Origin: an uncultured Eubacteriales bacterium
GTDB taxonomy: Bacteria; Bacillota; Clostridia; Oscillospirales; CAG-272
Length of the DNA stretch: 39,283 bases
Direction of reading: 5' to 3'
Assembly: GCA_934526185.1 (NCBI GenBank)
Contig: CAKTAA010000014.1
Coordinates: 1-39,283, forward strand
Part shown: positions 7,974 to 15,878 of the stretch, in pieces
How the letters are laid out: each line of letters opens with the position of its first letter
Numbering within the stretch: position 1 is the stretch's first letter
Translations under genes and position numbers: made by a program
Notes under the pieces: generated by a model
What the model was told of the DNA's origin: nothing
The model's input: only the letters and a program-made list of their open reading frames with translations
Databases searched by the model: none

Positions 7974-9044
7974 ATGTTGAATATTTCAGTGACACGGACA
8001 GAACATCCGAAACAGAAACCGGACGAAAACCAGCTCGGTTTTGGCAAGTATTTTACGGATCATATGTTTTTGATGAACTATACAGAGGGAAAGGGGTGGC
8101 ACGATGCGAGAATTGTACCGTATCAGCCGCTGTCTCTTGAACCATCGGCTATGGTTTTCCATTATGCTCAGGAAATGTTCGAGGGCATGAAAGCGTATCT
8201 TAGCGACAAGGGCGAAATTTTACTGTTCCGTCCAAATAAAAATATTGAGCGGATGAATCATACCAATGAGAGAATGTGTATTCCGCAGATCGATCCGACT
8301 GATGCCCTGCAGGCTATTTCCGAAACGGTTCTTATGGATAAAGACTGGATTCCGAAAAAAGAGGGCACGTCACTTTATATCCGACCGTTTATTATAGCAA
8401 CGGATGAACATCTCGGCGTTCACCCGTCCTCCACGTATTTGTTCTGCATTATCCTGTCTCCGGTGGGCGCGTATTATCCTGAGGGCATTAATCCTGTTAA
8501 AATCTATATTGAAACAGAATACGTGCGCGCTGTGAAAGGCGGTACCGGGTTTGCAAAGGTCGGCGGAAATTACGCTGCGTCTCTGAAAGGTCAGGAAAAG
8601 GCAAACCGCCTCGGATATGCGCAGGTGCTTTGGCTGGACGGCATTCACAGAAAATATATAGACGAAGTGGGCGCAATGAACGTATTTTTCGTGATCGGGG
8701 ACGAGATCGTCACCCCTGCGCTGGAAGAAGGAAATATCCTTCCCGGCGTGACGCGTGCCTCCTGTATTGAGCTGCTGAAGAGCTGGGGGATGAAGGTAAG
8801 CGAGCGCAAACTGTCCATCGACGAAATCATTGAAGCTAATAAAAACGGACAGTTGAAGGAGGCCTTTGGAACTGGAACAGCAGCCGTAATATCTCCGATC
8901 GGCGAGTTAAATGACGACGGAAATATTATGATACTGAACGGCGGAAAAATCGGAGAAATTTCTCAGAAGCTGTATGATACCTTGACAGGAATCCAGTGGG
9001 GACGCCTGGAGGACGGCTTTGGCTGGACTGTGAAAATCGGCTGA
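7974..9044 (+). CDS. ilvE: Branched-chain amino acid aminotransferase
   Basis: PLP enzyme of fold type IV that interconverts Leu/Ile/Val and their 2-oxo acids with glutamate. 356 residues, matching the long (group II, about 350-residue) branch of the family. Seen: the FGKYFTDHMFLMNY N-terminal region, HYAQEMFEGMKAY, LYIRPFI, FAKVGGNYA with the PLP-binding Lys at residue 195, EVGAMNVFFV, LPGVTR and EAFGTGTAAVISP. The frame is open back to 7884, but GGAGAGG lies just before ATG 7974 and family sequences begin at that point. It is a single-gene unit, bounded by its own promoter and a terminator. Confidence 0.96.
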   Translation: MLNISVTRTEHPKQKPDENQLGFGKYFTDHMFLMNYTEGKGWHDARIVPYQPLSLEPSAMVFHYAQEMFEGMKAYLSDKGEILLFRPNKNIERMNHTNERMCIPQIDPTDALQAISETVLMDKDWIPKKEGTSLYIRPFIIATDEHLGVHPSSTYLFCIILSPVGAYYPEGINPVKIYIETEYVRAVKGGTGFAKVGGNYAASLKGQEKANRLGYAQVLWLDGIHRKYIDEVGAMNVFFVIGDEIVTPALEEGNILPGVTRASCIELLKSWGMKVSERKLSIDEIIEANKNGQLKEAFGTGTAAVISPIGELNDDGNIMILNGGKIGEISQKLYDTLTGIQWGRLEDGFGWTVKIG

Positions 9045-9055
9045 ATACTGAAGGC

Positions 9056-9104
9056 GGCGCTCATGCGGAACGGAACAAAAATCCGCCGTATGAGTGCTTT
9101 TTTC
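9056..9104 (+). terminator. Rho-independent terminator after ilvE
   Basis: GCGCTCATGCGG (from 9057) pairs with CCGTATGAGTGC (to 9097) allowing G-U pairs, and is followed by TTTTTT. The intervening CGGAACAAAAATCCG part can form an inner hairpin. Confidence 0.8.
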
Positions 9105-9241
9105 AATATTGAAATCTATCTGAGGCAAGGGAACAGAAGCCGGTAACCCAGAAGGGATTTATCCGCTCACAGGTTTAGACGGCGCCTGTCTTTTGATCGG
9201 GAGCCATCTTGAATTTCGCTTTATGAAGGAGAAACAGCACA

Positions 9242-10189
9242 GTGGAGAACAAACGGGCGCTTTACTCAGTGTCTTTAAGGGAGGACGGGCGGACGGTAAA
9301 GGAATATCTGCGCGACGTTCTTCGGCTGTCGGGAAGGTGCCTGATCCGTCTGAAACAGACGGAAAACGGCATACTGCTCAATGGTCAAAGAGTTACGGTG
9401 CGGGCGGTACTGCATACGGGAGATATCCTTTCGCTTGCTCTGTATGACTGTGAGGCTTCGCAGAATATCAAACCGGTCCGCATGCCTCTTACAATACTTT
9501 TTGAGGATGAGGACCTTATCTGTATTGATAAGCCGCCGAATTTACCGACGCATCCCTCTCACGGACATCTTGAGGATACCGTGGCAAACGGTGTCGCGCA
9601 GCTTTTTGCCGAGCGCGGGGAGCCTTTTGTATTTCGCTGTGCCGGCCGGTTGGACCGTGACACAAGCGGTGTGCTGCTGCTGGCAAAAAATCAGCGGACG
9701 GCCGGAGCGCTGTACCGGCTGCATAATGAACGCCGCGTTGAAAAAGACTATCTTGCACTTCTCGACGGCGTTCCAAGTCCGCCTCAGGGAGAAATTGTCT
9801 CCGGCATTCAGAGAAAAACGGACAGCATGATTACAAGGGAGACGACGGAAACAGGCGGTGCTTCGGCTCACACGCTTTATGAGCTGTTAGGGTGCGCGGA
9901 AACGGAAAGCGGTCGGATATCTGCTGTCCGTGCCAATCCGCTGACAGGCCGTACACATCAGCTCCGCGTCCATTTTGCATCGCGTGGCGTACCGATTGTA
10001 GGAGACACGCTGTACGGAAATCCTGATACCTCCTGTATCATTGGCCGTCAGGCCCTGCATGCATGGCGTCTGCGTCTGCCGCATCCTACAAGAAGCGAAA
10101 TTCTTACCTTGAATGCACCGATTCCTGAGGATATGAAGAAGCTGTGCTGTGCTTGCGGCATAACGTCCGATGTATGGAACGGTGAATAA
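9242..10189 (+). CDS. RluA-family pseudouridine synthase
   Basis: Isomerises uridine to pseudouridine in rRNA or tRNA. 315 residues. Residues 1-75 form an S4-like RNA-binding domain (TVKEYLRDVLRLSGRCLIRL, ILLNGQRV). The catalytic motif is AGRLDRDTSGVLL with the nucleophilic Asp at residue 138. Also seen are FEDEDLICIDKPP, RVEKDYLAL, NPLTGRTHQLRVHFA and GDTLYG, all standard for the family. It starts with GTG, supported by AAGGAGA nine bases upstream. The particular RNA site modified cannot be assigned. The next gene lies 129 bases on, behind a strong RNA secondary structure. Confidence 0.93.
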   Translation: MENKRALYSVSLREDGRTVKEYLRDVLRLSGRCLIRLKQTENGILLNGQRVTVRAVLHTGDILSLALYDCEASQNIKPVRMPLTILFEDEDLICIDKPPNLPTHPSHGHLEDTVANGVAQLFAERGEPFVFRCAGRLDRDTSGVLLLAKNQRTAGALYRLHNERRVEKDYLALLDGVPSPPQGEIVSGIQRKTDSMITRETTETGGASAHTLYELLGCAETESGRISAVRANPLTGRTHQLRVHFASRGVPIVGDTLYGNPDTSCIIGRQALHAWRLRLPHPTRSEILTLNAPIPEDMKKLCCACGITSDVWNGE

Positions 10190-10217
10190 TCTGCGGCAGC
10201 TCGGTAATAAATAAAGA

Positions 10218-10288
10218 AGCTGCGTTTTCCGTATGAAACGCAGCTGGCAAAGAGGCAGCGCGCCATGCCGTTGCTGTATTTCATACGG
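10218..10288 (+). promoter_or_regulatory. Two mutually exclusive hairpins in the leader of the DUF3810 gene
   Basis: Hairpin 1 pairs AGCTGCGTTT (10218-10227) with AAACGCAGCT (10236-10245). Hairpin 2 pairs CCGTATGAAACGCAGC (10229-10244) with GCTGTATTTCATACGG (10273-10288), a 15-pair stem with one mismatch. The 3' arm of the first is inside the 5' arm of the second, so only one can form. Neither is followed by a T-run, which argues against a simple terminator. The second ends 30 bases before the ATG. Confidence 0.5.
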
Positions 10289-10318
10289 TTTGCAGAAAAG
10301 CGAAAGGCAGGTCAAAAT

Positions 10319-11431
10319 ATGAAAAAAATATGGATGGGATTTCAGCGGTACACCACGAAAACAGCACGAATTGCTGCCATTGTTCTGATCATTTCCGTGG
10401 CTGTTCATGTGGGCGCTGTCTGTTCCGAGACGTTTGCGGATCTCATCAGCCGGACGGCGGGGGCGTTTTTACGCCGTCTTTTGGCAACTCTGACCGGCTG
10501 GATACCGTTTTCGCTTGCCGAATTGTTTTTTCTGTCGCTGCCGGTTCTCTTTGTTTTTCTTTATCTGCTTGCGCTGCGCCGCATGGACGGAGGAAAAAAA
10601 CAAACGATTCGGTTTCTGACGTCTTTTGCTTCTATTCCGGTGTTTTTGTACGGTACGTTCGTGTTTGGATTTTTGACAGCGTATCACGGGGTAGACATTG
10701 CGGATAAAGTTGGCCTTACGCAGACGGATGTTCGCACGGAGGACTTCAAAGAGACGATGTCGTGGCTGATAGAAGAAGCAAATGTGCTGAGCGATGAAAT
10801 CGATTATCAGTTCGGCTCGTTTTCCGTTATGCCGTTCAGCCTGGAAGAGCTCAATGTACAGCTCATGACGGATTACGACCGATTTTGCGAGGCATATCCT
10901 GCATTTCAAAGCTATCACTCGCGTATTAAGCCTGTGGCATTGAGCAAAGCGCTGACATATACGCACATTGCCGGAATTTATACATTCTTTACCGGCGAAT
11001 CCAATTTAAACTTGAATTTCCCGGATTATACACTGCCGTATACGGCAGCACACGAGTTGGCGCACCAAAGAGGCGTTGCACGCGAGGATGAGGCAAATTT
11101 TACGGCGTTTCTGGTTTGCATCAACAGTGACAGCCCCTATATTCGGTATTGCGGGTACGTGAACATGATTGAATATCTTGCGGGACCGCTGTATGAGGCC
11201 GACGCAGCCGGATATGACGCACTGATGAGCGGACTTGATATGAAATTGGCATATGAACTGCAGTCCTATCAGGAGTTTTTTGAACCGTATCAGGATAATA
11301 TAGCGGCGGAAATCAGCGGTACAATCAATGATACGTATCTGAAGGTGCAGGGGCAGAGCGAAGGCTCGGCAAGCTACGGTCTTGTAGCGGATCTTGCAGT
11401 TGCGTATTACCTTTCCTGTGTAAAAGGTTAA
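10319..11431 (+). CDS. DUF3810-type membrane protein with HExxH metallopeptidase motif
   Basis: 370 residues. Three hydrophobic segments lie in the first 120 residues (ARIAAIVLIISVAVHVG, FSLAELFFLSLPVLFVFL and FLYGTFVFGFLTAYHGV), followed by a large soluble domain. At residues 245-249 it reads HELAHQRGVAREDEANF, a zinc-metallopeptidase HExxH with a downstream Glu, as in DUF3810 proteins. The topology suggests the catalytic domain faces outward. No substrate is known to me. The frame extends to 10265, but AGGCAGG precedes ATG 10319 and the basic-then-hydrophobic N terminus starts there. The leader contains the competing hairpins at 10218-10288. Confidence 0.85.
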   Translation: MKKIWMGFQRYTTKTARIAAIVLIISVAVHVGAVCSETFADLISRTAGAFLRRLLATLTGWIPFSLAELFFLSLPVLFVFLYLLALRRMDGGKKQTIRFLTSFASIPVFLYGTFVFGFLTAYHGVDIADKVGLTQTDVRTEDFKETMSWLIEEANVLSDEIDYQFGSFSVMPFSLEELNVQLMTDYDRFCEAYPAFQSYHSRIKPVALSKALTYTHIAGIYTFFTGESNLNLNFPDYTLPYTAAHELAHQRGVAREDEANFTAFLVCINSDSPYIRYCGYVNMIEYLAGPLYEADAAGYDALMSGLDMKLAYELQSYQEFFEPYQDNIAAEISGTINDTYLKVQGQSEGSASYGLVADLAVAYYLSCVKG

Positions 11432-11613
11432 GGATTTTATAGAGCTCAGACTTTGACTTGAATGATGCACAATTTTCGTAGAGTTGGCATATGATGAAAA
11501 ATGAAAGCGGATCTTTTGCCAAAAAACGACTCAAAACCGACAGGGGAATTCCTTTATGGACGGATATAAGTAAAAAAACAATGAATATACAATGAAAAAT
11601 TATGGATAACCCT

Positions 11614-11641
11614 TTCCTGATTCCGGAAAAGGTGGTATACT
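11614..11641 (+). promoter_or_regulatory. Extended -10 promoter upstream of murA
   Basis: TATACT at 11636-11641 is immediately preceded by TGG, an extended -10. The -35 is poor (TTCCTG at 11614-11619, 16 bases away), as is common with this promoter type. A CCTTTCC/GGAAAAGG inverted repeat overlaps the -35 region. Confidence 0.5.
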
Positions 11642-11775
11642 ATTCCATGGATCTTAGAAATGCAAAATAGCTGGAAAATATTTATCAAATTACGAAAATC
11701 CTACCAAAGATCAGATAGATAGAATAGTTGTTACATAAATGGGAAAACATGAAAACATAACGATAGAGCAATGAG

Positions 11776-11791
11776 AATGCGCCGGCGCATT
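11776..11791. promoter_or_regulatory. 16-bp perfect palindrome in the murA leader
   Basis: AATGCGCCGGCGCATT reads the same on both strands with no spacer. It is GC-rich in an otherwise AT-rich stretch and lies 50 bases before the murA ATG and 135 bases after the putative -10. It could be a protein operator (roadblock) or a tight RNA hairpin. Confidence 0.4.
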
Positions 11792-11841
11792 GTCAGAAGG
11801 GACTGTGCGGCCATTTTTGCTCGGAACCGAAAGGTGCTGCT

Positions 11842-13131
11842 ATGGATAAAATTATCATAAACGGCGGCAAACCCCTGATGGGAACTGTAGAAATCAGCGG
11901 CATGAAGAATGCGGCTGTCGCGGTTATTTTGTCGACGCTGTTAATAGACGACACATGTGTCCTTGAAAACATACCGGATATCAGCGATGTAACGCTGTCT
12001 CTGGAAATACTCCGCAGTATGGGAGCGGAGATCAGACGTCTCAACCGTAATACCGTAGAAATCAATGCAAAGCACGCAATTTGCGGAAGTGCTCCGTATG
12101 CACTTGTCAGAAAAATGAGAGCCTCCTATTATGTATTGGGAGCTGAACTCGGACGTTTTGGCCGCGCCAGCGCGGGCTTTCCCGGCGGCTGCGATTTCGG
12201 AGTGCGGCCGATTGACCAGCATATCAAGGGATTTGAAGCACTTGGAGCTGCAGTCAATGTAGAAAATGGCCGCATAGAGGCGGTTGCGCCGCGCGGATTG
12301 TATGGAAACCAAATTTATTTTGACGTTGTGTCGGTCGGCGCGACAATGAATGTCATAATGGCTGCTGTGTGCGCAAAGGGCATGACGGTGATAGAAAATG
12401 CCGCGCGTGAGCCCCATATTGTTGATCTTGCCAACTTTCTCAATGCCTGCGGCGCACGCATAACCGGTGCCGGAACGGACGTGATAAAAATTAAGGGCGT
12501 GGAGAAGCTTCACGGCTGCACCTACGCAATTATTCCCGATATGATCGAGGCGGGAACCTTTATGATTGCAGCGGCAGCGACGCAGGGGGTACTCCGGATC
12601 AACAATGTGATACCCAAGCACTTGGAATCCATTTCAGCCAAACTTGAGGAAATGGGTGTTGAAATTGAGGAGCTGGACGACGCCGTCATCGTGTCTCGGC
12701 ATGAAAAGCTATCGCGTGTGAACATCAAAACGCTGCCGTATCCGGGCTTTCCTTCGGATGTCCATCCGCAGATATGCGTTCTGCTCTGTTTGGCGGAAGG
12801 TGTCAGTTACTTGTCCGAGGGTGTATGGGATAACCGTTTCCGATATGTCGAAGAGCTCAAAAGAATGGGCGCCAACATCAAAGTAGACGGAAAAATGGCA
12901 ATAATCGAGGGGGGAACCCCATTGTCGGCCGCACCGGTGCGCGCGGTAGATCTCCGCGCGGGAGTGGCTATGATTATAGCGGGACTGACAGCGGAAGGTC
13001 AGACGGAAATTGACGATATATATCATATAGAACGCGGCTATGACAATATTGTCGGAAAATTGAGAAGTGTCGGCGCGGATATCAAGAAGATATCAATACC
13101 GGATACCTATGTGTATGATAAGGCCAATTAA
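11842..13131 (+). CDS. murA: UDP-N-acetylglucosamine 1-carboxyvinyltransferase
   Basis: First committed step of peptidoglycan synthesis: transfers enolpyruvate from PEP to UDP-GlcNAc. 429 residues, the normal length. SGMKNAAV carries the conserved Lys22. FPGGCDFGVRPID carries the active-site Cys at residue 117, the residue alkylated by fosfomycin, so the enzyme should be fosfomycin-sensitive at this site. The LP-repeat structure of the EPSP-synthase fold is evident (SVGATMNVIMAA, REPHIVDLANFL, YAIIPDMIEAGTFM). DVHPQICVL replaces the more usual DLQPQ. Firmicutes often carry two paralogues (murA and murZ); which this is cannot be told here. AAAGG lies 7 bases before ATG. Confidence 0.96.
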   Translation: MDKIIINGGKPLMGTVEISGMKNAAVAVILSTLLIDDTCVLENIPDISDVTLSLEILRSMGAEIRRLNRNTVEINAKHAICGSAPYALVRKMRASYYVLGAELGRFGRASAGFPGGCDFGVRPIDQHIKGFEALGAAVNVENGRIEAVAPRGLYGNQIYFDVVSVGATMNVIMAAVCAKGMTVIENAAREPHIVDLANFLNACGARITGAGTDVIKIKGVEKLHGCTYAIIPDMIEAGTFMIAAAATQGVLRINNVIPKHLESISAKLEEMGVEIEELDDAVIVSRHEKLSRVNIKTLPYPGFPSDVHPQICVLLCLAEGVSYLSEGVWDNRFRYVEELKRMGANIKVDGKMAIIEGGTPLSAAPVRAVDLRAGVAMIIAGLTAEGQTEIDDIYHIERGYDNIVGKLRSVGADIKKISIPDTYVYDKAN

Positions 13132-13218
13132 AGGGCTTGTAGCCGGGAATGCGGAAGCAAAGGAGATGGGAAACGAAAAGACGTAATATCACAAAAAAAG
13201 CGAAAGGATGGCGCTGAA

Positions 13219-13518
13219 GTGATGAAAAAAGAATTGCTGCAAGGGACGTACCTGATGTATCAGGGAAAACCGTTGGTGCGCGAAAAAAATGCGTATTGTT
13301 ACGGAGATATGCAGGATAAGGCTGTGCTGTTTCTGTTGGTGCTGACAAATAAGGAAGTGGACGGAAGGGAACTGCCGGATCGGGTGTTGATTCAATTACT
13401 GAGTACAGATCCCAAATTAGATAACGCGCATAAATTACTGAAGCAGGGAGAAAAAAACGGGCTCTATCAGGCGCTGGACACCGGGTTGGTTTGGCTGAAA
13501 AAAGAACTGACCGCATAG
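13219..13518 (+). CDS. Small conserved-looking protein of unknown function
   Basis: 98-99 residues, no membrane segment or signal peptide. It starts with tandem GTG-ATG codons (13219, 13222) after AAAGGA. A central hydrophobic strand, KAVLFLLVLTNKEVDG, is followed by the RVLIQLLSTDPKL region and an amphipathic C terminus. I do not recognise a family. It is 87 bases after murA and shares the terminator at 13597, so it is probably cotranscribed with murA. Confidence 0.65.
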   Translation: MMKKELLQGTYLMYQGKPLVREKNAYCYGDMQDKAVLFLLVLTNKEVDGRELPDRVLIQLLSTDPKLDNAHKLLKQGEKNGLYQALDTGLVWLKKELTA

Positions 13519-13596
13519 AATTCAGCGGTAATTTGACAGAAAACTTTCAAGAATAGAAATAGCTATAAGAAATTAATGTAACATAAATTATGAAAA

Positions 13597-13631
13597 AGAG
13601 AAGCCAGCCTGCAAAGGGTGGCTTCTTTTTC
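13597..13631. terminator. Bidirectional terminator between convergent units
   Basis: AGAAGCCA (13599-13606) pairs with TGGCTTCT (13619-13626), extended by CC/GG. TTTTTC follows on the plus strand and GAAAAAG precedes it, giving a T-run on the minus strand too. It can end both the murA unit and the minus-strand GNAT gene. Confidence 0.85.
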
Positions 13632-13719
13632 TATCGAACGACGATTTCTGCAAGTTCTGTATTTTGTAAACGTACATATGCCTGCCTGCATTTTGTTTCC
13701 AACGAAGAATACGCTTATC

Positions 13720-14694
13720 CTATTCAGCAGAACAGAGTTGCTTTTCAAAGGTATAGACCGTCTGTTCTGCGCATGCCCCGGTTTTGATTTCAGTTACTGT
13801 ATATCCGCATTTGAAATATAAATTTTGCGCAGGGAGATTGTCACCTGTGGTGTGTATTCCTATTTTAGAAAAACCTTTTGAGCGAATATAGCTTTCCGCA
13901 AATTGAACAGCATATGTTCCGACTCCTCTGCGCTGCATTGACGGCTCGACAGCAAGCATACTGATCCATGCTATGTCCTGATTTTGTAATCCATTGATTT
14001 TCAACCATGCCGCCGGGATTGCACCTTTATGTATCAAAAAGTGTTCTTCGTCCGGATCGTCGGCAGAAAGAAGATTTTTCCATTCGTCAAGGTGAATGCT
14101 GCTGCCATGTAAAGCATCCATGTTCCGATTGTATAAATTACAGACGATTTCAGCGGAATCTATTGATGCATCAACCGTTATATATCTATCTATAGATTTC
14201 GTATATATCGGTTTTTTATCGTTGGGATCAATTTTTCCGCTATCTTGGAACCCCATTGCCGTCCAAAACGGAACACCTGTTACAGAATCGGGACAGAGAT
14301 ACATCTTTTTTGCACCGTCTTTTTCGAGAACATTTTGAATATGTTCATAAAATTTTCTGCCATATCCCTTTCTGCGGCATTCGGGCTTAATGTAAAAGCC
14401 CGATATTGTACCATACCCCGGACTGTCAAGCAGTCCGTAAACTGTGCCAAGATCAATTGCAAACATGGCAATTCCGATGACTTCGCTTTTTATAACAGCA
14501 ATCACAAAGTGCATATTTTTTCTGCTGCCTTGAATATTGATTCTCTTTTGCAAACCCGAAATTATCTCATCATTGCTCTGTACTGTTCCATCGTTGTTAT
14601 TCACATCGTTAATGAAGGGGATCCAAACACTTTTTGCTTGCTCAAAAAGTTCATCGTCGTTATTTTGTATTTGAATAAATTTCAACTCTTTCAT
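13720..14694 (-). CDS. Tandem-GNAT acetyltransferase under leader-peptide attenuation
   Basis: 324 residues with two GNAT domains in one chain. The first (residues 1-160) has ISGFYIKPECRRKGYGRKF and the second (170-320) has LAVEPSMQRRGVGTYAV plus NLPAQNLYFKCGY. Both keep the acetyl-CoA loop. Double-GNAT proteins include enzymes that acetylate antibiotics or sugar-like amines, with one domain often inactive; the substrate here is unknown. AGAGGT precedes the ATG. Upstream on the same strand are a consensus promoter, an 18-codon leader ORF and a terminator with an alternative pairing (see those entries), an arrangement known for genes induced by ribosome-targeting antibiotics. Base composition is clearly more A/T-rich than in neighbours, suggesting horizontal acquisition. 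Confidence 0.88.
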   Translation of the reverse strand: MKELKFIQIQNNDDELFEQAKSVWIPFINDVNNNDGTVQSNDEIISGLQKRINIQGSRKNMHFVIAVIKSEVIGIAMFAIDLGTVYGLLDSPGYGTISGFYIKPECRRKGYGRKFYEHIQNVLEKDGAKKMYLCPDSVTGVPFWTAMGFQDSGKIDPNDKKPIYTKSIDRYITVDASIDSAEIVCNLYNRNMDALHGSSIHLDEWKNLLSADDPDEEHFLIHKGAIPAAWLKINGLQNQDIAWISMLAVEPSMQRRGVGTYAVQFAESYIRSKGFSKIGIHTTGDNLPAQNLYFKCGYTVTEIKTGACAEQTVYTFEKQLCSAE

Positions 14695-14723
14695 TGTGTT
14701 ACCTCTTTCCTGTAATTTTGAAT

Positions 14724-14754
14724 ATAAAAACCGCCCCTGATAAAATCAGAGGCG
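14724..14754 (-). terminator. Leader terminator (attenuator) of the tandem-GNAT gene
   Basis: On the minus strand CGCCTCTGA (14754-14746) pairs with TCAGGGGCG (14740-14732), one G-U pair, a TTTTA loop, followed by a T-run. It stands 30 bases before the structural gene start and after the leader ORF. The segment 14737-14748 is also fully complementary to 14822-14833 in the leader ORF, giving an antiterminator. Confidence 0.8.
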
Positions 14755-14791
14755 ACATTGTATATCCGCGTGAAAAGGGCAAACGAACCGG

Positions 14792-14848
14792 CTAAACTTT
14801 TTCGGCGGACAAAACGGCATTTGATTTTATCAGTAAAAATCCTGTCAT
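14792..14848 (-). CDS. 18-residue leader peptide upstream of the tandem-GNAT gene
   Basis: Reads MTGFLLIKSNAVLSAEKV then TAG. It is preceded by GAGGTGG at good spacing for initiation and sits between the promoter at 14884 and the attenuator at 14724. Its codons 6-9 (14822-14833) are the exact complement of the terminator's 5' arm and loop. Its ribosome site (14848-14860) can also pair with codons 11-15 (14804-14814; GGTGGACAAAA with TTTTGTCCGCC). This is the layout of a regulatory peptide whose translation rate or stalling selects between terminator and antiterminator. I see no known arrest motif, so the inducer is open. Confidence 0.65.
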   Translation of the reverse strand: MTGFLLIKSNAVLSAEKV

Positions 14849-14883
14849 TTTGTCCACCTCGCTTTCCCATTGAAGATGATTCT

Positions 14884-14912
14884 ATTCTATTTCATAAGAG
14901 CGCTTTTGTCAA
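14884..14912 (-). promoter_or_regulatory. Consensus promoter for the leader and tandem-GNAT gene
   Basis: On the minus strand TTGACA (14912-14907), exactly 17 bases, then TAGAAT (14889-14884). It lies 22 bases after the stop of the methyltransferase gene, so the GNAT unit is transcribed independently. Confidence 0.88.
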
Positions 14913-14933
14913 GCCTTTCGATGGTAATTGAGA

Positions 14934-15713
14934 CTATTGCTTTTTGAAAATATCTGTCATATCGCCGGCAGCATATAGTCTGCGGCAGTCCTCGGTATCC
15001 GTTAAATTTCCGTTTTCATCCGTGAACTGGAGGAGCAGTGGCTTAGTTACAGTAAGACCGACATTTCCTCCCTTTTTTCCCTCTGCGAGAACGAGACAGG
15101 GCGGATGCTCGGCTGTAGGATGAACAAAGGTAAGGCGTTTAGGTTCGAGTCCGGCTGCCTGCATGGCACTGAAAAGATCGGCAAGACGTTCAGGACGGTA
15201 GACCACATAGAAGATGCCTCCGTATTTCAACAGACGGGAGGCTGCCAGACAAAAGTCCTCAATCGTTCCGCAGATTTCCTGACGCGCCATACGGTTTTCA
15301 GGATTGGCGGAAGGAACGCCGCCGCCTGCCTTCATGTACGGAGGATTGGAAAAAACCACATCCGCAGGTTTCTCAAGATCGTTCTGCCGAAGCCGGCGAA
15401 TATCGGCGTGTATGGGAAATATGACATTTTGAAAATGATTTATCGAAACATTCCGTTCAATGATGGAAACATAATCCTTTTGCACCTCAACAGCATAGAT
15501 AGAGGCAAAGCGCTTTCTTGCCGCACAGAGGAGCGGAATCACGCCGGTGCCGCTGCCGAGGTCGACGGCAATTCCACTGCCGTTTCCGCGTATCATGGCG
15601 GAAAGCAAATAGGCGTCTGTACCGAAGCGCAAACCGGTCTCTTTATAGATCAAGGTAATATTTTCGTTAATTTGCTGTTTGCTTTCAGGTGTGTTCGTTT
15701 TTTTATGCGTCAT
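14934..15713 (-). CDS. TrmN6/YabB-like tRNA (adenine-N6) methyltransferase
   Basis: 259 residues, class I SAM-dependent methyltransferase. GLRFGTDAYLLSAMI at the N terminus, VDLGSGTGVIPLL as the SAM-binding glycine motif and VVFSNPPYMKAGGG with the NPPY catalytic tetrapeptide identify the N6-adenine methyltransferase group that includes E. coli TrmN6 (YfiC) and B. subtilis YabB, which act on tRNA. The exact tRNA position is inferred. AGGATGG precedes the ATG. The upstream neighbour on the same strand is the ferredoxin gene, separated by a terminator, so this gene has its own promoter, which I could not place with confidence. Confidence 0.88.
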   Translation of the reverse strand: MTHKKTNTPESKQQINENITLIYKETGLRFGTDAYLLSAMIRGNGSGIAVDLGSGTGVIPLLCAARKRFASIYAVEVQKDYVSIIERNVSINHFQNVIFPIHADIRRLRQNDLEKPADVVFSNPPYMKAGGGVPSANPENRMARQEICGTIEDFCLAASRLLKYGGIFYVVYRPERLADLFSAMQAAGLEPKRLTFVHPTAEHPPCLVLAEGKKGGNVGLTVTKPLLLQFTDENGNLTDTEDCRRLYAAGDMTDIFKKQ

Positions 15714-15825
15714 ATTTCCATCCTATCTCTGTTGATATAATGAATCAGGCCAAATGAGGCGGGCGTATCGGTGAGGAGAATGCTGTCTTACTGAACCGCC
15801 GTACAGCGTAATTTCCGCTCATGCT

Positions 15826-15862
15826 GAAACAAAAAGCTGCCGCACACTTATGCAGCAGCTTT
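15826..15862 (-). terminator. Rho-independent terminator after the ferredoxin gene
   Basis: On the minus strand AAAGCTGCTGCA (15862-15851) pairs with TGCGGCAGCTTT (15844-15833), 12 pairs with one G-U, then TTGTTT. It starts 16 bases after the ferredoxin stop. Confidence 0.85.
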
Positions 15863-15878
15863 CTGTAATAACGTTTTT

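Larger units (their letters stand above)
11432..11841 (+). other. Intergenic region / murA leader
   Basis: 410 bases, A/T-rich and without a convincing gene. It holds the extended -10 promoter at 11636 and the palindrome at 11776-11791. The murA transcript would have a leader of about 190 bases. Nothing else was recognised. Confidence 0.6.

Noticed and set aside
15141..15152. tRNA T-loop-like AGGTTCGAGTCC
   Set aside because: It lies within the coding sequence of the TrmN6-like gene and no cloverleaf can be built around it.
15105..15740. 211-codon ORF on the plus strand
   Set aside because: It is antisense to a clear methyltransferase gene with NPPY and SAM motifs and has no family resemblance.
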